In this document: piece after piece, positions 63,467-64,000 of the stretch
How the letters are laid out: every line of letters begins with the position of its first letter
Numbering within the stretch: position 1 is the first letter of the stretch
NCBI GenBank assembly: GCA_009784935.1
Contig: WQXI01000003.1
Coordinates: 62,001-126,000, forward strand
From: Treponema sp.
Lineage (GTDB): Bacteria; Spirochaetota; Spirochaetia; Treponematales; Breznakiellaceae
Direction: 5' to 3'
Length of the DNA stretch: 64,000 bases
The notes under the pieces: model-generated
What the model saw: the letters and a program-made list of their open reading frames with translations, nothing else
Databases searched by the model: none
What the model was told of the DNA's origin: nothing
Program-made: the position numbers and the translations under genes

Positions 63467-64000
63467 TGAGCCTAAACGCATTACCCAGCGCACCCCTGTA
63501 GTAAAACGCAAGTTTTTAGATATATCAGCAGCAAAATCATAATCACTGCCATATTTAAAATCTGACTGCATAGACGCTTGAAAATACGGAGAAAATTCCC
63601 CGGCATTTGTTTTAAAGGAAACTGGTGTAATTGTCATACCAAAATAATAGTAAAAACCATTATCGGGCACAAAAAGCGGGTTGCCAAAACTAAACACAGG
63701 TCCGCCGAAAATACTTATATATTCATTTAATCCCAATGATAATGTTACCGGTAAATAAAAAACACTATTATAACTATCAAACTCCGGTCTTACATCAAGA
63801 CCTATCGACATTTTAGAACCTAAAAAATCAGTTTGTACTGCAAAGCTAACCTGAGCGGAAAAACCGCCGAACACAACTCCTTCATTACTAACCGTAAGCC
63901 ATATCGGCGCGGCAGAAACTCCAAAAAGGAAAGGCCCGCTGCCTGTATTTGAGTTGTTTCTATTATTGGTATTTGACTGCTCAGCAGTTCTCGTCTGCCT
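63464..64000 (-). CDS. Outer-membrane beta-barrel-like protein, 5' end cut by window
   Basis: The frame is open from the stop at 63464 to the window end, so the GTG at 63874 is not the true start. At least 178 residues are present. Alternating strands with aromatic ends (FLGSKMSIGLDVRPEFDSY, VFYLPVTLSLGLNEYISIFG, FYYYFGMTITPVSFK) and a final TGVRWVMRLG strand suggest an outer-membrane barrel end. An Asn/Ser-rich linker precedes it. No family assigned. It may be a porin-like protein serving the sugar carrier next door, but that is inference from position only. Confidence 0.68.
   Translation of the reverse strand, partial: RQTRTAEQSNTNNRNNSNTGSGPFLFGVSAAPIWLTVSNEGVVFGGFSAQVSFAVQTDFLGSKMSIGLDVRPEFDSYNSVFYLPVTLSLGLNEYISIFGGPVFSFGNPLFVPDNGFYYYFGMTITPVSFKTNAGEFSPYFQASMQSDFKYGSDYDFAADISKNLRFTTGVRWVMRLGS

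Overview
The window looks like a piece of chromosome from a low-GC, Treponema-like spirochaete. This is inferred from gene content, not from a marker gene: many short-lipobox lipoproteins, SbsA-type Ig-like (Big_5) lipoproteins, a BspA-type leucine-rich-repeat protein, Cache-domain hybrid histidine kinases, a very large secreted M23-domain protein, and frequent TTG/GTG starts. There is no rRNA and no CRISPR array. There is one intact tRNA gene, an initiator tRNA-Met.

Layout. (1) 1-9987: a tight efflux operon with an RND adaptor (cut by the window edge), two Ig-like lipoproteins and two RND permeases. (2) 10002-25790: a cell-surface region with a 2665-residue secreted protein ending in an M23 peptidase domain, a BspA-like protein, and a string of small lipoproteins or secreted proteins. 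Most of these are single genes followed by look-alike terminators, and one is a 35-residue deletion remnant. (3) 26000-33400: a regulatory and membrane region read leftwards. It holds an AI-2E-type permease, a DUF2238-like protein, a VanS/VanR-like kinase and regulator, a receiver-only protein followed by a small alarmone synthetase, a candidate structured RNA, a NapH-like polyferredoxin with a DUF2141 protein, and a LytTR/DUF3021 pair. Repeats of TTTACC-like hexamers spaced exactly 11 bp apart lie before several of these units and probably mark the response regulator's regulon. (4) 33488-40507: a TPR protein with an orphan Phd-type antitoxin, an XRE regulator, a LuxR-type regulator divergent from a receiver and a hybrid kinase, shikimate kinase and a PrsW-like membrane protease.

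(5) 40577-52905: a composite, partly decayed integrated element in the 3' end of the initiator tRNA gene, bounded by an 18-bp perfect repeat. A foreign tRNA 3' half at 45614-45655 splits it. The left part has an integrase fused to the tail of a phage terminase, a HigBA-like toxin-antitoxin pair, a HIRAN gene broken by a frameshift, two related small genes, and an excisionase with an in-frame TAG. The right part has a complete tyrosine integrase, an XRE regulator with its operator, an excisionase-like gene, a gene pair joined by a canonical A_AAA_AAG slippery site, a frameshifted phage/plasmid replication protein, HicAB, a BrnA-like remnant, and a two-gene cargo with a HEIGH zinc peptidase beside the right end.

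(6) 52921-64000: a hybrid kinase with a receiver-GGDEF partner, a lipoprotein with repeated Ig-like domains, a TPR/HEAT cluster, a HEPN/MNT toxin-antitoxin pair, DUF1667, a GPH-type sugar permease, and an outer-membrane protein cut by the window end.

Main caution: family names come from motif recognition by eye, without database searches. Frameshifts could be assembly errors at homopolymers, and AT-rich repeat motifs need a statistical test.
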